DNA from: Bacilli bacterium
GTDB lineage: Bacteria; Bacillota_I; Bacilli_A; RFN20; CAG-288
Direction of reading: 5' to 3'
Length of the DNA: 24,100 nucleotides
Assembly: GCA_900763245.1 (NCBI GenBank)
Contig: CAAFJQ010000068.1
Coordinates: 1 to 24,100 of the forward strand
The notes under the pieces were generated by a model. The model was not told the DNA's origin. It was given only the letters and a program-made list of their open reading frames with translations, and did no database searches. A program made the translations under genes and the position numbers. Shown here piece after piece: positions 16,132-23,510 of the stretch (position 1 is its first letter; each line of letters starts with the position of its first letter).

Positions 16132-18686
16132 GAGTATTTAGCAAACTGAAATTTTTCATTGTCTCATTGGCGTTAGTCTTGTTGTTTGGCAATATAGGCT
16201 TGGGTGCCTATATTGTTGGATCTAAAAATGCCTCTATTGAAGGAAATGTATCAATTAATTCGGTTGGTGATGCTGTCTGTGAAATCGGAAATACTAAATA
16301 TACATCTATTGAAAAAGCTCTTGAAATGGCTCAAAGCTCAAGTGGAGCACAGACAATCAGAGTTCTTCCTGGAGTTAACGGATATACGATTACAAGGCCT
16401 TGTACGCTTGGCTCTGGTGATTCTCTTTTGATTCCTTATGATGATACTTGCTCGTTAAAGAATCCAACTGCTGATGTTGAGATTAGCGGCTTTGCAGACA
16501 ACAATCCTGATACATATCGTAAAACATTGGTTGTCCTGTCTTCGACATTGACAATTGAAGAAGGAGCATCGCTTGTTATTTGTGGGAAAGTTGGTGGAGC
16601 AAATCCACAAGGTGGAACAACTGGGGATTATGCTGAACTTCAATTCACTTCCTTTGGCTATATTGATTGCAGTGGCGATATTACCTGTTATGGTTATATT
16701 CATGATCAGGCTGAAAAACAAAGAGCAGTTGATGATGTTTGCATTTATATGCATAAAGGAACATTCAAAGAACCATTGGCAATGTATGATTGGGGAAGTG
16801 CTACTAATGCTCAAGGAAAAATGGGCAACGGCGCATTTCCAATCAATCATTTTGATTTTCCCAATGTTCGTCCGCCGATGTATTTTGAATATGGATCGAA
16901 GCTAGTTGCAATGGGTAATGTTTATGCTGCTAGCATGCACATAAAAGCGGATGGGACAATTGTGGCGACTGATTCTGATGAGGCTTTTTTGCAGCTTAAA
17001 GTTGGAAGTGGTGTTTTGATTAATGTAAATAATGTTGATGATTTAAAAACAAGTAACAGTGTTAGCAGGCATTCGGTTTCAGTTCGTGCTAATGGTGACC
17101 TTAATATTTCTGCTGTTGTCGTTGAATTAAAAGTTGGGATTATTAATTATACTCTCGATTCAAAAAAATATTATCTTCCTATTTCTGGAATATATGACGT
17201 TACAATGGTATCAGGAACTTGCAATGTTAATTACAACACGAAATTTTTACCAGGCAGTTCATTGATAATAAATCAGGGGGCTAGCGTTGAATTTGTGAAA
17301 AATGCTGTCTTTTATAACAGCACTATGAGTGATAACGGCTCGAAGATGCCAGATTCATCAACGTTTACTAAACCAGCTAAGCTGATAAATAATGGAACGT
17401 TGACTATAGATAATGGGTTTGATGGAGACATTCAGACAACTAAATCAGATTCGAAACTTATTGTAAAGTCGGCATATACTATAGTGTCTGATTGTTATGA
17501 AGCGACAAAGGATGCTAAAGTAGGTCCGTTTTCTTTTGGAGGGGCTAGGGGATTGATCGCTGTTTCAAAAACAAGCAATGATCCAATTGATATGGGCTTT
17601 GCAAAAAACTGCACATATTTTGGTAATGTTTCATATTGGTATTACGATTCGATTTCTATAGATTCGTGTTTTACTATAAATGAGGATCCGAAAGTTTCAA
17701 TTAACGAAGATAGCAGAACGTTTTCTGTTGGATTAAAATTGATCATATCTTCTTTTGATACTAGAATTATAAATACTGATTCTGCTGAATGTATTTGGAC
17801 TTCCCCTTCCTCTCAAGGAAGCTTGAAAAATATAACAATAACACCTAAACCTGATGATAAATGTATTTGTTCAATTACGGGTAACGTCACAGCTAAAGAA
17901 AAAACTATAATCCCTGTTTCTGTTAAGGTTACCTTGAAAAATGGTTTATCATCAACGTTGACTTACAATATTACGGTTGATGCTTCGTCTTCTTGTTTGC
18001 TTCCTGACACTATGGTCGCAATGGCGGATGGTTCTTACAAGAGAGCGGGTGATATTAAGGCTGGAGATATGGTTTTATCTTTCAATCATGAAACTGGTAA
18101 AGTCGAAGCAAGCAAGATCATTTTGAATCCTGAGACCGAAATTCCTGCTTCCTTATATGATGTTGTTACTCTTAAGTTCTCTGATAATAGTGAAGTCGGA
18201 GTAATCGGTGATCATGGCTTCTTTGATATGACACTCAACAAGTATGTCTATATCAATAAAGATAATTATAAGCAGTACATTGGACATCAATTCTATGGAT
18301 TCAAACATGGAACAACGATACCGGAGATTACAACATTAGTTGCTGGAAGTGTTAAAGAAACCTTCACAACAATTTGTTCACCTGTCAGTGCTAATAATCT
18401 CAATATCATCACTGAAGATAAGCTTGGCATTTCTGGTGAAATCGAAGGCCTCTTCAACTTCTTCGATTATGATCCAGTAACCTTGAAGTATGATGAAGCT
18501 AAGAAACAAGCAGATATCGAAAAGTATGGATTGTTAACCTATGAAGATTATAAGGACTTGTTGCCTTATGAAGTCTATGAAGTCTTACCTTGCCAGTACA
18601 TGTCTGTTTCTATCGGAAAAGGCTTGATTACCTGGGATAAGATCAAAGAATACATCAACCATTGGAGTGATCAATTATTACAATGA
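16128..18686 (+). CDS. Beta-helix surface protein with C-terminal Hint (hedgehog/intein-type) domain
   Basis: 852 residues. Signal segment about 8-23 ending in GLGAY (24-28). Residues about 40-600 are a beta-strand repeat region paralogous to the 12724 protein (ITCYGYI, HFDFPNV, LINNGTLTIDNG). From C623 a Hint domain is recognisable: SSCLLPDTMVAMADGS then GDIKAGDMVLSF is the N-terminal block with the nucleophilic Cys, and GDHGFFDM supplies the block B His (H696), although the usual Thr of TxxH is Ile here. A later NNLNIITEDK resembles the last Hint strand. No C-terminal His-Asn splice motif is seen, so cleavage or thioester transfer is more plausible than splicing. A tail of about 95 residues (ADIEKYGLLTYEDYKD, SIGKGLITWDKI) follows. 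GGAGGG precedes the ATG by 9 bases. Inference: self-cleavage may release or covalently attach the beta-helix part. Confidence 0.75.
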   Translation: MRVFSKLKFFIVSLALVLLFGNIGLGAYIVGSKNASIEGNVSINSVGDAVCEIGNTKYTSIEKALEMAQSSSGAQTIRVLPGVNGYTITRPCTLGSGDSLLIPYDDTCSLKNPTADVEISGFADNNPDTYRKTLVVLSSTLTIEEGASLVICGKVGGANPQGGTTGDYAELQFTSFGYIDCSGDITCYGYIHDQAEKQRAVDDVCIYMHKGTFKEPLAMYDWGSATNAQGKMGNGAFPINHFDFPNVRPPMYFEYGSKLVAMGNVYAASMHIKADGTIVATDSDEAFLQLKVGSGVLINVNNVDDLKTSNSVSRHSVSVRANGDLNISAVVVELKVGIINYTLDSKKYYLPISGIYDVTMVSGTCNVNYNTKFLPGSSLIINQGASVEFVKNAVFYNSTMSDNGSKMPDSSTFTKPAKLINNGTLTIDNGFDGDIQTTKSDSKLIVKSAYTIVSDCYEATKDAKVGPFSFGGARGLIAVSKTSNDPIDMGFAKNCTYFGNVSYWYYDSISIDSCFTINEDPKVSINEDSRTFSVGLKLIISSFDTRIINTDSAECIWTSPSSQGSLKNITITPKPDDKCICSITGNVTAKEKTIIPVSVKVTLKNGLSSTLTYNITVDASSSCLLPDTMVAMADGSYKRAGDIKAGDMVLSFNHETGKVEASKIILNPETEIPASLYDVVTLKFSDNSEVGVIGDHGFFDMTLNKYVYINKDNYKQYIGHQFYGFKHGTTIPEITTLVAGSVKETFTTICSPVSANNLNIITEDKLGISGEIEGLFNFFDYDPVTLKYDEAKKQADIEKYGLLTYEDYKDLLPYEVYEVLPCQYMSVSIGKGLITWDKIKEYINHWSDQLLQ

Positions 18687-18730
18687 GATGCACCTATATC
18701 AACATGAAATTTATCGGGGGGCCAAAGTAG
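18683..18730 (+). CDS. Conserved 15-residue peptide with G run (copy 2)
   Basis: Encodes MRCTYINMKFIGGPK in an ATGA overlap with the stop of the Hint-protein gene, the classic arrangement for translational coupling. Its counterpart is at 15313. The G run is 6 here and 10 there. The conserved frame between two otherwise drifting copies is the main evidence; size alone makes it uncertain. Confidence 0.35.
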   Translation: MRCTYINMKFIGGPK

Positions 18731-18803
18731 ATTTAACATAGTAAAGCTTGTTAATCAGTTTTGCCGTGAAGAGAATAACGAAGAAAAAGGAAGAATAAAT
18801 AGA

Positions 18804-18847
18804 ATAGGAAGCGAAGAATCATTTTCGAGTGATTCTTTACTTCCTAT
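18804..18847 (+). terminator. Hairpin in repeat copy 2
   Basis: Arms 18804-18821 and 18830-18847 pair over 18 positions with one C-A mismatch and one G-U pair around loop TTTTCGAG. It matches the perfect 18-bp hairpin of copy 1. The weak T tract after it makes termination uncertain. Confidence 0.45.
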
Positions 18848-18950
18848 TTCTTGTGGAAACAAGGAGAACCAAAGGATATGAAGTGAATTGTATAGTTGGG
18901 ACTTTAAAAGTCGGTTTGATGATTTCTTTTCAACGGAGAAAAATAATGTT

Positions 18951-19112
18951 ATGAGTAAACAATCAATTTTTGTTCTTGTGTTATGGTCAATTCTCTTGGT
19001 TTTTACTATTGTCGCTTTGGCTATGGGGGAAAAACCAGAGAATCTCGTCGGAGAATTCCTAGGTTTAGCATCACCGCTAATTGTTAAGCTTACTTCACTT
19101 AAGACAAAATAA
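18951..19112 (+). CDS. Small single-span membrane protein (53 residues)
   Basis: Starts at ATG 18951 with GGAG at 18935-18938; an upstream in-frame TTG at 18888 is less likely. Residues about 5-25 form one strongly hydrophobic span (FVLVLWSILLVFTIVALAMG); the rest is GEKPENLVGEFLGLASPLIV and a basic end. No family recognised. First of three tiny membrane proteins in a row, placed between the surface-protein pairs and the defence-like genes. Possible roles are membrane-complex subunit, holin-like or toxin-like peptide; none can be chosen from sequence. Confidence 0.55.
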   Translation: MSKQSIFVLVLWSILLVFTIVALAMGEKPENLVGEFLGLASPLIVKLTSLKTK

Positions 19113-19131
19113 ATTTGATGGAGGTTTTAAA

Positions 19132-19212
19132 ATGGGTTTAGCGCTTCTTCCTGTTGCCATCATCGCTTTGATGATTTGGGCATTGTGGGCTGTTAATCAT
19201 TCGAATGAATGA
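19132..19212 (+). CDS. Tiny membrane peptide (26 residues)
   Basis: ATG at 19132 preceded by GGAGG (19120-19124) with 7-base spacing, an ideal ribosome binding site. The product begins MGLALLPVAIIALMIWALWA and ends VNHSNE: a single hydrophobic span filling nearly the whole peptide with a short polar tail. It starts 19 bases after the previous stop. Too short for family assignment; the strong start site and its companion at 19268 argue that it is expressed. Confidence 0.5.
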   Translation: MGLALLPVAIIALMIWALWAVNHSNE

Positions 19213-19267
19213 TAAGCTTGTGCGGTCTTTAAGAATTTGTCTTCTAATTTGAAAGAGGTGATTCATA

Positions 19268-19339
19268 ATGTGGTTTGTTTTTGCAATCGGAATAGCATTT
19301 CTCTATTTGTGCGTATATATTTTTACGGGACGTAGGTGA
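19268..19339 (+). CDS. Tiny membrane peptide (23 residues)
   Basis: ATG at 19268 with GAGGTG at 19255-19260 and 7-base spacing. The product begins MWFVFAIGIAFLYLCVYIF and ends TGRR: one hydrophobic span with a basic C-terminus. It follows the 26-residue peptide by 55 bases and is the last + strand gene before the convergent HEPN-type gene. Membrane localisation is the only supportable statement. Confidence 0.45.
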   Translation: MWFVFAIGIAFLYLCVYIFTGRR

Positions 19340-19414
19340 AGTGAGTTATTCACAGAAAACTGAAATTATCGTAATAGAATAAATATCTTTGACTGATAAT
19401 GATTCTTTGATATC

Positions 19415-20722
19415 TCATTTATCGGCAAAGATGCCATTGACTTCGTCTTGACATAAAAAGAGTTGATGTAATGCCTTTTCTGTATTCTCTTTATTAAAGC
19501 CAATATGTTTAAGAATAGTGGCATAGAGAATGATTTGAAAGTGTTTCAAATCAATTTCAAAGAAGTCAAAATACTCTTTGCTGTATTTGCCTTTCCCATG
19601 ACAAAAATCGTTTCTGATTTCTTTTATACGAGTTGTGAATCCGGATTTGTAATTTTTAAGCGCTGTTTCACTTATGAAATAGGCACTGAGATATTGATCA
19701 ATGGTGGCTGAGCAATAATATTCTGAATCTTCTTTTAACGCTTCAATCGTTTCTTGGAAGGTGACTTTTTTGTGATGCTTTGCTCCTTGTCCTTTTACAG
19801 CGTGCTTAACTGTATCATCTTCGATTATGTATTTGTCTTTCTTATCTTTAGCAAATTCTCTGAAATAGTCTTCTAACCATGCTGCAGTGTTAATGAATGT
19901 GGAATAATCGGAGTCTGACTCGTTTGGAATATGATCGCAGTGAATTGCTTCATTTGCGATGGCACTGATTAATTTAGACAGATTTTGACCTACAGCATCG
20001 CTTTTTATCATTGAGTTGTCTGGGTAATTATTGAAAACATGATTGGATTTGCTTTGAGGAACATATAGTTCGCCAGCTAACATTCCAGTCTGGTCTTGCA
20101 ATTCAATGAAATTGAAGTCGATGTCTTTTCTATACGTTAAAAATGACAGAAATCTTCTGACTATTTTGAAGAAATCAAAGATGGTGTTGTTATCCATTGG
20201 ATTTTTTGATCCGATTGATAGAAAGGTCATAAGTGATATTCTGGTTTTCATTTCGGTTGGAATAGGTAAACTATTTTCGATTTTGATGCTGTATTCCTCA
20301 CTTTTATAATTGAAGCTGCCAGAAGATGATAAAGAAGGAACATTAAACGCCTTCGTTGCTATGCTCTGGTATATTTCGTTGAATAATTTCCTGTTTTGAC
20401 CAAATACATCAATATCGCTCGAATTGAAGATGATGTTGTGACAATCGTAATTGCTAATTCGTTGGACACGATACTTATAGTAAATTTCAAATGAGTTGTT
20501 GTTGAGTGGCATGATGCGTTCGACCATATAATCATAAGAAAGATCGTTTGACTCGGTCTTAATGGTTAATTGTTTGTTCAGGAGAGACTTTTTTAACTCA
20601 ATAAAATCGTTCGCACTAATGTCTTCCATGGTTTGAACGATGATTTTTCTGTTATCATCGTAGCAAATATATTTAGAATTAGATTGCGTGAAGTATCCTA
20701 TGATTTCTGTGTCTTTATTCAT
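19415..20722 (-). CDS. ApeA-like HEPN-domain protein, candidate anti-phage RNase
   Basis: 435 residues, no signal or membrane span. The C-terminal part (about 290-435) is mostly helical and holds IRNDFCHGKG, an RX4H motif (R370, H375) of the sort that marks HEPN ribonucleases. A long N-terminal beta/alpha region (about 1-285, with YICYDDNRKIIVQTMED near its start) precedes it, the layout of ApeA-type defence proteins, in which an N-terminal sensing region is followed by a HEPN domain; known ApeA stops phage by abortive infection. AAAGGA lies 9 bases before the ATG. It is downstream of an unknown 224-residue gene on the same strand (111-base gap), and a broken copy of its 5' end lies at about 23505-23645. 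The HEPN call is good; the ApeA assignment is by architecture from memory. Confidence 0.62.
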   Translation of the reverse strand: MNKDTEIIGYFTQSNSKYICYDDNRKIIVQTMEDISANDFIELKKSLLNKQLTIKTESNDLSYDYMVERIMPLNNNSFEIYYKYRVQRISNYDCHNIIFNSSDIDVFGQNRKLFNEIYQSIATKAFNVPSLSSSGSFNYKSEEYSIKIENSLPIPTEMKTRISLMTFLSIGSKNPMDNNTIFDFFKIVRRFLSFLTYRKDIDFNFIELQDQTGMLAGELYVPQSKSNHVFNNYPDNSMIKSDAVGQNLSKLISAIANEAIHCDHIPNESDSDYSTFINTAAWLEDYFREFAKDKKDKYIIEDDTVKHAVKGQGAKHHKKVTFQETIEALKEDSEYYCSATIDQYLSAYFISETALKNYKSGFTTRIKEIRNDFCHGKGKYSKEYFDFFEIDLKHFQIILYATILKHIGFNKENTEKALHQLFLCQDEVNGIFADK

Positions 20723-20833
20723 TCCTTTGTTTCCTTTCTGATTGCAGGTTAGGCGAAGCGTTGCATGTATGATTCTAAATTCTATTTTTCAATCGCTATT
20801 AGTTGATTTAAATTGCTAATTTAATATTTGACT

Positions 20834-21508
20834 TTAAATTTCCTGACTCTTGTCATTGGTAAAAATCAAATCCAAGATCAATTCATATAGATCAGCATAA
20901 TTTTTTGCTTCATCGATGATCCTATTGATTTCAGAATCTTGGGCAGCCTTTAAAAGTCTAACGTCATAGTCATCTTTCATTTGCTTCTGAATTTCTTCAG
21001 TTGATAATTTGAAATCTGGTTGATCGATGAAACGTTCGATTTCATAGATTGCAACGTTGTATATATCACAACAGAACTTCTGGTCAATATAGTCTTTGTT
21101 CTTTATAGTCAGAATCGATGACAGATGCAAATTATCGAAGATTTCATTGAATTCGATAGAACGAATATCAGTTCTCATTTTCATTGTTATGAGATGGACA
21201 TATGCTCTAATATAGCTTTTGAATTTTTTACTGATTCGTTCATTAGTCAGAATATGTGAAGCAAGTAACAGTCCACCATCATTGAATTCTTCTGACTTGA
21301 TCTTCTTTTTAAGCTGTGCTCTTAAATAAAGGCAATACTCAGAAAAATTCTTGAAGTTATCAGGCTTCTTAAGACGCTTATAATTCAGTTCTTTATTCTC
21401 TATATTTGTGTCGGCTTCTTCGATAAACTGACAACATTTGTTATCACTAATGTTGTCATTTGATTCTTCTGGGTGTGTAAATTCAAATCTTTGGTTATTA
21501 TCAGGCAT
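20834..21508 (-). CDS. Unknown helical protein upstream of the HEPN gene
   Basis: 224 residues, soluble, rich in Lys, Glu, Asp and Ile, with predicted helices from about residue 50 on (FSEYCLYLRAQLKKKIK, YADLYELILDLIF). No family recognised. The N-terminal 45 residues look disordered and acidic. It precedes the ApeA-like gene by 111 bases on the same strand, so the two probably form one unit. The same two genes recur at 23505-24100, where this gene remains open and very similar while the HEPN gene is a remnant. That pattern would suit an antitoxin or regulatory partner, but it is not proof. Confidence 0.55.
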   Translation of the reverse strand: MPDNNQRFEFTHPEESNDNISDNKCCQFIEEADTNIENKELNYKRLKKPDNFKNFSEYCLYLRAQLKKKIKSEEFNDGGLLLASHILTNERISKKFKSYIRAYVHLITMKMRTDIRSIEFNEIFDNLHLSSILTIKNKDYIDQKFCCDIYNVAIYEIERFIDQPDFKLSTEEIQKQMKDDYDVRLLKAAQDSEINRIIDEAKNYADLYELILDLIFTNDKSQEI

Positions 21509-21530
21509 AAATTGTTCTCTATTCTTTTTT

Positions 21531-21536
21531 ATTATA
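21531..21536 (-). promoter_or_regulatory. Possible -10 box of the HEPN operon
   Basis: On the minus strand TATAAT reads at 21536-21531, 22 bases before the ATG of the 224-residue gene. No good -35 hexamer is found at the right spacing, so this is a position-based suggestion. Confidence 0.35.
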
Positions 21537-21644
21537 TCATCTGTTTCAATTGGGGACAGTACAAGACGGATGGCGTTTTTTGTTTTCTGTTATCGTGTCC
21601 TAATTACGGGGTACACATTAAACAGCATTCAGGCGTTTTTCTAT

Positions 21645-21706
21645 GACATGATGAGCAATGATGTTGACATGATGAGCAATGATGTTGATATGATGAGCAA
21701 TGATTG
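21645..21706 (+). repeat. Three 21-bp direct repeats before the AlbA_2-type regulator gene
   Basis: Two exact copies (21645-21665, 21666-21686) and a slightly changed third (from 21687) share the core ATGATGAGCAATGAT. A unit of 21 bp equals two DNA turns, so bound proteins would sit on one face. The array ends about 30 bases before the start at 21737 and includes TTGACA (21664-21669) and TATGAT (21689-21694, 19 apart). Candidate operator of the following gene. The rest of the 21509-21736 gap shows no gene. Confidence 0.6.
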
Positions 21707-21736
21707 ACATCCTTTATGTAAAGGAGATTTGATGGT

Positions 21737-23140
21737 ATGAAGATAAAAGAACTGTATAGTGATGTCATGAATGAGAACCTGCAATTCGAATTCAAAGCCA
21801 AGATACATATCGAGAACAACATCAAATGGGCAAAAACGATGGTCGCCTATGCCAATGGAGAAGGCGGGGTTATTTTTATCGGCGTTTCGGATGAAGGTGA
21901 TGCTTTTGGAATTTCTCTTAAGGAAGTGGATGAATGCAAGAATCTGATTGCCGTGGTGAATGACAGAAATATCTTTCCTCACGTTAGATATCATATTTCT
22001 ATGAGAAGTGTCGATGACGATGCCAATCGTTTCGTCCTTGCAATCAAGGTCGATAAGTCCGATTCGATTGTCAGATATAGAGACGGCGACTTCAATGAAA
22101 AGGTTTATGTGAAGGGCGACGGGAACTCCACTCCGGCAACGCCAGAGGGGATAATATCTCTTTCAGGGAGGAAATTCGGGATTGACAATCATTTCACGGA
22201 TGTTGATTTCGATGCCGGATTGTGGACAGAATACTTGGGAATGTGTAGAACCTTCCGAGCTGATTATTCAGCTCCGTCTCTTAAGGAATTGCAGAATGAG
22301 GAAATCGTATCATCGAACGGAAAGGCTTCCTATGGCTTTTTGATGTTCAAAGATGATTACGACGACGATCTTTCGCTGGTGAGTTGCAGGCTTTGGTCGA
22401 AAAATGATAAATCCGGAGATGTCATAGATGGTGCCAAATTCAAAGGACCTATTGGTGAATGCTTCAGGAATGCCCTGGCCTTTGTGGAAAGAGACACGAA
22501 AACCGGATGGTCGAAAAAAGAGAACGGCGGGAGAGAAAGCTTTTTTTCCTATCCTTTCCAAGCTGTTAGAGAAGCCCTTGTGAATGCTTTTGCCCATAGG
22601 GACTATTCCATCTTCGGAACTCAGATTGATGTGGACATATTTCCTAATAGGATCGATATAACTTCTCCGGGCTCATGGCTTCTTCCAAGGCCGTTTGAGG
22701 AATATCCGGTCGGGACGATTCCGTCCATAAGAAGGAACAAAACAATCGCGGCCTGTTTCGACCTTGCCAATCTGATGGAAAGAAGCGGCTCGGGCTTCAA
22801 GACAATCTATGATTCCTATCAAAATGCGCCGGAAGACAGGAAACCTATTGTTTTGTCATATCCCGGCTTCCTTATCATACGATTGTTTGATTTGCTTTGG
22901 AAGGAACAAACCGAAGCGGTTGCTTATGATGCGTTAACTCCGATTGACAAAGAAAAACAAAGGGTCATCAATCTCTTGGATAGGAAGAATCTAGGGATTA
23001 AAGAAATCCTGAATGGTTCTACATTCAAAAGCAGAAGATATTTCATTGAGCATGTCATCAATCCTCTTATCGCCGATGGCATAATCGAACGCATTGGCAA
23101 TATTAAGTCAAAGAACGCTTTTTTCAGACTCAAGAAGTAG
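21737..23140 (+). CDS. Schlafen/AlbA_2-type ATP-binding regulator
   Basis: 467 residues. The N-terminal AlbA_2 (Schlafen-type) domain shows EFKAK (18-22) and AYANGEGGVIFIGVSDEGD (37-55). The middle and C-terminal part is a GHKL-like ATPase (HATPase_c_4 type): EALVNAFAHRDY (279-290), then NRIDITSPG and MERSGSGF (347-354). The last about 70 residues look like a winged helix. Proteins of this class are often annotated as putative transcriptional regulators or RecG-like helicases, and many sit in defence islands. AAGGAG at 21721-21726 sets the start; the three direct repeats just upstream could be its own operator. The G+C of this gene seems higher than its flanks, suggesting separate acquisition. 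Confidence 0.78.
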   Translation: MKIKELYSDVMNENLQFEFKAKIHIENNIKWAKTMVAYANGEGGVIFIGVSDEGDAFGISLKEVDECKNLIAVVNDRNIFPHVRYHISMRSVDDDANRFVLAIKVDKSDSIVRYRDGDFNEKVYVKGDGNSTPATPEGIISLSGRKFGIDNHFTDVDFDAGLWTEYLGMCRTFRADYSAPSLKELQNEEIVSSNGKASYGFLMFKDDYDDDLSLVSCRLWSKNDKSGDVIDGAKFKGPIGECFRNALAFVERDTKTGWSKKENGGRESFFSYPFQAVREALVNAFAHRDYSIFGTQIDVDIFPNRIDITSPGSWLLPRPFEEYPVGTIPSIRRNKTIAACFDLANLMERSGSGFKTIYDSYQNAPEDRKPIVLSYPGFLIIRLFDLLWKEQTEAVAYDALTPIDKEKQRVINLLDRKNLGIKEILNGSTFKSRRYFIEHVINPLIADGIIERIGNIKSKNAFFRLKK

Positions 23141-23181
23141 CAAGATAGAGAGCGTAATTTTGCTCCCCTATATTAGATGAG

Positions 23182-23216
23182 GTCCTTCCGATAAAATGAA
23201 TCGGGAGGACTTTTTT
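23182..23216 (+). terminator. Rho-independent terminator that also contains the ribosome binding site of the IS66-type gene
   Basis: Arms 23182-23192 and 23200-23210 pair over 11 positions (one G-U) around AAAATGA, followed by six T. It lies 42 bases after the AlbA_2-type gene. The 3' arm contains GGGAGGA, the only ribosome binding site for the ATG at 23218, so read-through mRNA would hide that start. Confidence 0.75.
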
Positions 23217-23217
23217 C

Positions 23218-23510
23218 ATGAGCAAACCTAAAGAATACTATCAGGAACTGCTGGACGGATTCGCAGCCAGCGGAAAGAGCTTCTCCGAATTCTGCATAGA
23301 CAATGGGATTTCAAAGAATGCTTTCTACTATGCGAAAGACCGGATGGAACTTGGAAAGCCAAAAGAAGAAAAGAACAAAATCAACTGAAAAAATAGAAAG
23401 AGTTTGTCAAAGTGACGGTCACAGAAGATTCCGTCACTGCCTATATCGGAGAGAGCGGAACAAAGATAAGGATGGATCCCGACGGACTTGCGGAAATTGT
23501 GAAAAGAGAG
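23218..23510 (+). pseudogene. Decayed IS66-type accessory gene (TnpA-like)
   Basis: From ATG 23218 a 56-residue frame reads KEYYQELLDGFAASGKSFSE then FCIDNGISKNAFYYAK, the small helix-turn-helix protein (tnpA) of IS66-family elements, and stops at 23386-23388. The expected C-terminal part continues in another frame as EFVKVTVTEDSVTAYIG and GTKIRMDPDGLAEI (about 23400-23495), so the gene is frameshifted in an A-rich run. No tnpB or tnpC follows: the sequence passes into the remnant of the HEPN gene near 23500. A scar of insertion followed by deletion. Confidence 0.65.

Larger units (their letters stand above)
18683..18880 (+). repeat. Intergenic direct repeat, copy 2, ending in ATG-AAG-TGA
   Basis: Second copy of the roughly 200-base element at 15313-15516. 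It keeps the peptide frame, hairpin (18804-18847), mini-hairpin, AAGGAG and GGATATGAAG, but after ATGAAG (18878-18883) comes TGA, so the gene start it once served is cut off after two codons. The bases 18887-18950 beyond it are unlike any TasA-like gene. It reads as the scar of a lost third pair. No other gene is seen between 18731 and 18950. Confidence 0.75.

Noticed and set aside
21645..21706. CRISPR-like array
   Set aside because: The 21-bp units abut with no spacers and no cas gene is near; they are plain direct repeats.
21438..21707. Coding frame ending in MMSNDVD repeats
   Set aside because: Most of it lies antisense to the 20834-21508 gene, with no ribosome binding site; the repeat is better explained as DNA operator sites.
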